From positions 1 to 10,103 of the forward strand of contig JBFISM010000132.1 in NCBI GenBank assembly GCA_041608535.1: a DNA stretch of 10,103 nt, given 5' to 3'. A program made the translations under genes and the position numbers. The DNA comes from JBFISM01 sp041608535. GTDB lineage: Bacteria; Actinomycetota; Acidimicrobiia; Spongiisociales; UBA5794. Under the pieces are notes generated by a model. That model was given only the letters and a program-made list of their open reading frames with translations, was not told where the DNA came from and did no database searches. Position 1 is the first letter of the stretch. Every line of letters begins with the position of its first letter. This document shows, one piece after another, positions 6,586 to 10,103 of the stretch.

Positions 6586-7493
6586 CAACCACAGCGGATC
6601 AGACCGCCACCGCCGCTACCCGTTACGTGCCCGAGGAGCCGGGTTTCTGGAGCCGCCTCGCATACCGCTGGCCGGTAAAGCTGGTCATCCTCGCCATTGT
6701 GATCATCTGGGTCATTCCCACGGTCGGGGTGCTCATCAGCTCGTTCCGACCGCAGGACGCGGTGAACAGCACCGGGTGGTGGACGGTGTTCGCCAACCTC
6801 GGGTCGAACGAGTGGACCTTCTCCAACTACACCGACGTGCTCAGCTCGGAGGGGTTCGGCAACGCATTCCTGAACAGCTTGTCGGTCACCATTCCGGCAA
6901 CCGTGATCCCCATCACGATCGCAGCATTCGCCGCCTATGGGTTCGCCTGGATGGAATTTCCGGGTCGGCAATGGCTGTTCGTGCTGGTGGTGGCTCTGCT
7001 TGTGATCCCGATCCAAATGTCGCTGATACCGCTGCTCCGGCTCTATACGACGATCGACCTGAACGGGACCTTCCCGGCCTTGTGGCTGGCCCATACCGGG
7101 TTCGGTTTGCCCCTTGCGGTGTATCTCTTGCGCAACTACATCGGCTCACTGCCTTCATCGATGATGGAGTCGGCGAGCATCGACGGGGCGACGCACTTCG
7201 AGACCTTCACCCGCCTCGTCGTCCCGCTGTCGGTCCCCGTGCTGGCCTCCTTTGCGATCTTCCAGTTCCTCTGGGTCTGGAACGACCTCCTCGTGGCCCT
7301 CGTCTTCCTGGGTGGCGAGGCGGATGTTCGGGTGGTCACGCTGGCACTCAACAACCTCAACGGTTCCCGCGGGGAGGCGTGGCACTTGCTCACGGCGGGT
7401 GCGTTCATCACCATGGCTCTACCGCTTGCCGTGTTCCTCTCGTTGCAGAGGTACTTTGTCCGTGGTCTCACGGCCGGGTCTGTCAAGGGCTGA
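6582..7493 (+). CDS. aglG: AglG-type ABC transporter permease
   Basis: A 303-residue MalG-like second permease. The ATG overlaps the aglF stop (ATGA), with AGGAGG at 6569-6574 seven bases upstream inside aglF. The N-terminus is cytoplasmic up to about 31, with TM1 around 32-52 (KLVILAIVIIWVIPTVGVLI), then the external SFRPQDAVNSTGWWTVF typical of AglG. Further family features are PITIAAFAAYGFAWMEFPGR, PIQMSLIPLLRLY, and the EAA loop ESASIDGATHFETFTRLVVP from residue 196. The C-terminus is RYFVRGLTAGSVKG, the standard CUT1 ending. Length and ending show an intact gene. It forms the membrane channel with AglF. Substrate is set mainly by AglE. Confidence 0.92.
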   Translation: MTTTADQTATAATRYVPEEPGFWSRLAYRWPVKLVILAIVIIWVIPTVGVLISSFRPQDAVNSTGWWTVFANLGSNEWTFSNYTDVLSSEGFGNAFLNSLSVTIPATVIPITIAAFAAYGFAWMEFPGRQWLFVLVVALLVIPIQMSLIPLLRLYTTIDLNGTFPALWLAHTGFGLPLAVYLLRNYIGSLPSSMMESASIDGATHFETFTRLVVPLSVPVLASFAIFQFLWVWNDLLVALVFLGGEADVRVVTLALNNLNGSRGEAWHLLTAGAFITMALPLAVFLSLQRYFVRGLTAGSVKG

Positions 7494-7541
7494 GCCGGCA
7501 CTACAGCGGCCGCCGCTCTGTCGACACGTGGGCTGCGCGCC

Positions 7542-8063
7542 ATGACGGATGCACCAAAGAGCCAGAAACGGGCGTGGCTCGCCATCGGTCTTGCAACCGG
7601 CGTTGCGGTGATCAGCTATGCCTCGCTCCTGGTAGCGATCGTCGCCTCCAGTTCCGAGACGCCCGAGGCGTCTGGGCCGGTCTATGCGCTCGGCTTTGCG
7701 TTGGTGCCGGTGGCTTTCGTCACGCTGGCCTTCGTCTCGGGACGCCGCAACGCAGCCATGGCCGTGCTCAAGGCCATGGGACTCTGGCTCGTGATCGCGC
7801 TGCCCTTCGGTCTGGCCAACCCGGTGTTCGGGTTGAGTGTCGGGTTCGGCATGGGCGGCGTGCTGACCCTCAAGGAGCACGCCACCGACAGTTGGAAGGC
7901 GCGTACGGTTGCCGTTTGGCTGGCGGGCGCCTACTCACTAGTCATGCTCTTTGTCATACCTGCGCTCGGTGTAGTCAGCGCTGGACTCCTGCCCTTCGCC
8001 TCGCTGGGCCTCGCTGACAGCTACACCGAATTCCGAGGCAGAGTTGCGGCCGGGCCGAAATGA
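7542..8063 (+). CDS. Multi-pass membrane protein of unknown function
   Basis: A 173-residue protein I do not recognise. After a short basic N-terminus (MTDAPKSQKR) there are hydrophobic stretches at about 11-35, 44-67, 74-110 (probably two passes) and 122-155, so four or five membrane passes, with a Gly-rich FGLSVGFGMGGVL segment and a polar KEHATDSWKAR loop. No catalytic motif is visible. It lies 48 bases after aglG on the same strand and may be the last gene of that operon, but the ATG at 7542 has no clear ribosome binding site, so the start is uncertain. Coding is supported by the sustained hydrophobic pattern and by a competing overlapping frame (6776-8017) being Arg/His-rich. It could be an accessory to the transporter or unrelated. 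Confidence 0.75.
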   Translation: MTDAPKSQKRAWLAIGLATGVAVISYASLLVAIVASSSETPEASGPVYALGFALVPVAFVTLAFVSGRRNAAMAVLKAMGLWLVIALPFGLANPVFGLSVGFGMGGVLTLKEHATDSWKARTVAVWLAGAYSLVMLFVIPALGVVSAGLLPFASLGLADSYTEFRGRVAAGPK

Positions 8064-8078
8064 CGCGGTGCAACCGCG
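8064..8078. terminator. Short hairpin between convergent genes
   Basis: CGCGGT (8064-8069) and ACCGCG (8073-8078) form a perfect 6-base stem with a GCA loop directly after the stop of the membrane protein gene, in the 84-base gap before the 3' end of the convergent lipoprotein gene. There is no T tract on either strand, so it would be a weak or non-canonical terminator. Confidence 0.35.
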
Positions 8079-8147
8079 ACAATCGCCTGTGGGTGGGGCT
8101 GGAGAGCTTGCAAAGAATCGGTCTCGGCCGCAGGAGGGGGTCCAGAC

Positions 8148-9641
8148 TCATTTCCCTGGGCAGTCGGCAGGATCTCGTAACGGGCTGGCGCCGGTGAGCA
8201 TGGAGAACGCCTCTACCAACTCCTCGCACGGGGGCGCCCCGAAACGCACGAGCGGAACCGTCTCTTCCAGAAGGCCCCAGGCGAACACCTCGGCTGCGTA
8301 CTCGGCTCCGCGATCGGTCCACGGGACGTCCAAGCTGTCCCAGCTCTCACGTCCGGTGAGATCGAGAAGTTGCTGCTGCGTGTCGCTTCCTACGTGCTCG
8401 AGAATCCACACGTGGCCCAGTTCGTGCAGGAGGGCAAGTCGGGCGCTCAACGTCGGAGTTGCGCACTCCGTGCTGACGGGGCACAAGTCGCTCTCGTAGA
8501 TGCACAGAAACAGCTCGCGAGCAGACCCGTCGTCCAGAACTCGGCCGGAGCGTTGATCGCAGCTCCGACTCGGCTCGAAGGTCACGGTGTCGAGGATTGG
8601 CTCCTCGAGGTCGGCGACGGCGAAGCGTCCGAGCCCGTATCGCAGAAAGGTCTCCAGCCGCTGGGTGCCGTTGTGTATGACGAGTCTGCGTCCTTCCGGC
8701 GTCACCAGGGTCCCCGTCACGACGCGGTCGCTGGGCGGTGGAAGGTCCAGGCCGGTCCACCAACCATCCGGGAGTAGGCCGTCCGTGCATCGGCGGAACG
8801 ACTCCGGCTCTCGATAGCGGTGCTCGTCGACGATCAGACCGTCGTCGAGGGTCCAGTGCACCCCGACGAGCTGTGCGCAGCCGGCGGAATCCGTCACCTC
8901 GTAGATGCCGACCGCTCGCTGCGGATCCTGGGCGTAGTCCCGAGGGCCGAGGTAGATCGAAGGTCCTTCGGCCGACCCGTCGTCGCCGGAGTGGGCAGTG
9001 CTGAGGATGGGCGTCCATGTGGCTCGTGATGGCAAGGCAACGATTTCGTGGCGACCGGAGGCCTCGACGCCGAGGAGGGCATCGGAGACTTTGGCGCTTG
9101 CGGAGTAGATCCGATTTCTGTAGCCCGAGTCTGCCACCGACCATGCCTCCGCATACGCGTCGTAGAGACCTTCGTACATGGTGATGACGTCGGGAGAGGC
9201 CCGCAGGCTCCGATCCAGCGATGCCGCAAGCTCGAAGACGATCTCTCGGGAGATGCGGCCTCCGTCCATGGTGCTGACGACCGCTCCTTGATCACCTACA
9301 CGCGGCCAGAGCACCAGCGACAGAGCGCCGTCGCCTCCCAGGTACACCGTTTCGAGCTCCTGGCCGAGATCGCCAGAATTCCACCGGAGCAAGTCGGAGA
9401 CGGGCAACCCGCCGCGTACCGCCCCGCGCCACTTCTCCACATGGGCAGACACGGCGTAGAAGTCCAGCACGCCGTAGAAGTCGTTGTCGAGGTATGCGTC
9501 GGACAGCGCTTGAAAGTAGCGATTGGCCTCGCTGCCCCATGGTGTCGATCGATCCGCCTCGCCACTTGCGGAGCAGGCTGCCGTGGCTGTGAGCACTGCG
9601 ACGAGGCCTGCGATCAGCCGCAGAGTCGGTACTCGTCGCAC
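8148..9641 (-). CDS. Predicted lipoprotein with HELGH zinc-metallopeptidase-like motif
   Basis: A 497-residue protein I cannot assign to a named family. The GTG start (9641-9639) is the only in-frame start before an upstream stop; its ribosome binding site is weak. Residues 1-22 form a signal peptide (basic MRR, then a hydrophobic stretch), with a lipobox-like TAAC at Cys23 and a polar mature region, so surface anchoring is likely. The middle part (about 30-390) shows no motif I know. Near the C-terminus, HELGHVW (His406, Glu407, His410) is a classic HExxH zinc site, followed 37-41 residues later by GAEYAAEVFAWGL with Glu447 and Glu451, candidates for the third metal ligand. Similar helix pairs occur in actinobacterial proteins of unknown function. 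Eight or more cysteines in the mature part suggest disulfides outside the membrane. Peptidase activity is an inference from the motif. Confidence 0.82.
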   Translation of the reverse strand: MRRVPTLRLIAGLVAVLTATAACSASGEADRSTPWGSEANRYFQALSDAYLDNDFYGVLDFYAVSAHVEKWRGAVRGGLPVSDLLRWNSGDLGQELETVYLGGDGALSLVLWPRVGDQGAVVSTMDGGRISREIVFELAASLDRSLRASPDVITMYEGLYDAYAEAWSVADSGYRNRIYSASAKVSDALLGVEASGRHEIVALPSRATWTPILSTAHSGDDGSAEGPSIYLGPRDYAQDPQRAVGIYEVTDSAGCAQLVGVHWTLDDGLIVDEHRYREPESFRRCTDGLLPDGWWTGLDLPPPSDRVVTGTLVTPEGRRLVIHNGTQRLETFLRYGLGRFAVADLEEPILDTVTFEPSRSCDQRSGRVLDDGSARELFLCIYESDLCPVSTECATPTLSARLALLHELGHVWILEHVGSDTQQQLLDLTGRESWDSLDVPWTDRGAEYAAEVFAWGLLEETVPLVRFGAPPCEELVEAFSMLTGASPLRDPADCPGK

Positions 9642-9717
9642 GGCGGTCGGCGTCTCACTCGTGGCATCCCGAACCTGACGGTATCAGCGTCGGGTGACCG
9701 TTGCGCGCCCTCGTCGA

Positions 9718-9748
9718 TTGACCCTGCCTGAGGGGAATCTGGCAGAAT
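9718..9748 (+). promoter_or_regulatory. Possible leaderless promoter for the right-edge gene
   Basis: TTGACC (9718-9723) resembles a -35 and CAGAAT (9743-9748) a -10, with a 19-base spacer. The -10 ends 7 bases before the ATG at 9756, the spacing expected if transcription starts at the A of the start codon. No ribosome binding site lies at a usable distance: GAGGGGA at 9730-9736 is 19 bases away. Leaderless mRNAs are common in actinobacteria. The spacer is long and the -10 match is only four of six. Confidence 0.35.
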
Positions 9749-9755
9749 CGATGCG

Positions 9756-10103
9756 ATGCGCACCTTTCGAGATCCCAAGAAGGCTGCATTCGCCCTGGGC
9801 GGTGTCATTGCAATCGCATATCCGGAGCTGTTTCTTCTCAGCTTCACCAAGCCCGAGGAATATGAGATCGAGCTGTTCCGTTGGGCTGTGGTTGCCTTCT
9901 TTTCGCTCCTGCCGGTTCGGTCATGGGCGCTCGCTGAAGGCGGCACGGTTGCGATGCGTATGCGGCGGTGGTCGCTTGGAGCGACGGCGACGATCGGGCT
10001 GTACGCCTTCACGACGAACCCTCTGTTCCTGATTCTTGCGCTGTCGGCGCTCGCAGCCGGGGCCTTGGATGCCTGGGTCGAGCGTGCCACGTTGGCTTCC
10101 GAG
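9756..10103 (+). CDS. Membrane protein of unknown function, C-terminus cut by window edge
   Basis: An open frame of 116 codons from the ATG at 9756 to the right edge with no stop. An in-frame TGA at 9729-9731 and no other start in between fix the start; an out-of-frame ATG at 9751 is close by. The protein begins MRTFRDPKKAAFALGG, then shows hydrophobic segments at about 10-30, 41-60 and 74-105, separated by a charged KPEEYEIE loop and an Arg-rich AMRMRRW turn, so it is an integral membrane protein with at least three passes. I do not recognise the family. It is divergent from the HELGH lipoprotein gene, sharing a 114-base intergenic region with it. Confidence 0.7.
   Translation, partial: MRTFRDPKKAAFALGGVIAIAYPELFLLSFTKPEEYEIELFRWAVVAFFSLLPVRSWALAEGGTVAMRMRRWSLGATATIGLYAFTTNPLFLILALSALAAGALDAWVERATLASE

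Noticed and set aside
5539..6588. Long minus-strand open frame (349 codons) antisense to aglF
   Set aside because: The translation is His/Asp/Glu-rich with no family likeness, and it is the expected mirror of a hydrophobic high-GC gene; aglF on the other strand is clearly real.
6776..8017. Plus-strand 413-codon frame overlapping aglG and the downstream gene
   Set aside because: Arg/Gly/His-rich shadow in a shifted frame; it would need to override the conserved AglG C-terminus and the hydrophobic downstream protein.
1..10103. CRISPR arrays, tRNA or rRNA genes, insertion sequences
   Set aside because: No repeat-spacer pattern, cloverleaf, rRNA core sequence or transposase-like protein was seen by eye on either strand.

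Overview
The window is high-GC bacterial DNA with AGGAGG-type ribosome binding sites, several GTG starts and Asp/Gly-rich lipoprotein linkers. Together with the gene families present, this suggests an Actinomycetota genome, possibly an Acidimicrobiia-like environmental lineage. That placement is inference; no rRNA or marker gene is present.

The left part (1-3175, minus strand) is an oxidative demethylation module. It holds an 836-residue FAD oxidoreductase fused to a GcvT-type folate-binding aminomethyltransferase (dimethylglycine/sarcosine dehydrogenase architecture), followed 28 bases downstream by electron transfer flavoprotein beta subunit (etfB), which runs off the left edge. In the known family, the flavoprotein removes an N-methyl group, hands the one-carbon unit to tetrahydrofolate and passes electrons to ETF, so this pairing is functionally coherent. 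etfA may lie just outside the window.

A 753-base divergent intergenic region (3176-3928) follows. It contains the remains of a pyridoxamine-phosphate-oxidase-like gene (3358-3765, minus), of which only the C-terminal half is recognisable, and a small perfect inverted repeat upstream of the transporter.

The centre (3929-7493, plus strand) is an AglEFG-type (CUT1 family) ABC importer: a lipoprotein binding protein, a strong hairpin, then two permeases joined by an ATGA overlap. No ATPase gene is in the window. The substrate is probably an alpha-glucoside or similar polar osmolyte. The divergent arrangement with the demethylation module raises the possibility of a shared compatible-solute uptake and catabolism locus, but this is unproven.

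The right part (7542-10103) holds genes I cannot name: a 173-residue multi-pass membrane protein behind aglG, a convergent 497-residue predicted lipoprotein with a HELGH zinc-protease-like motif, and the start of a divergent membrane protein cut by the right edge, possibly expressed from a leaderless promoter.
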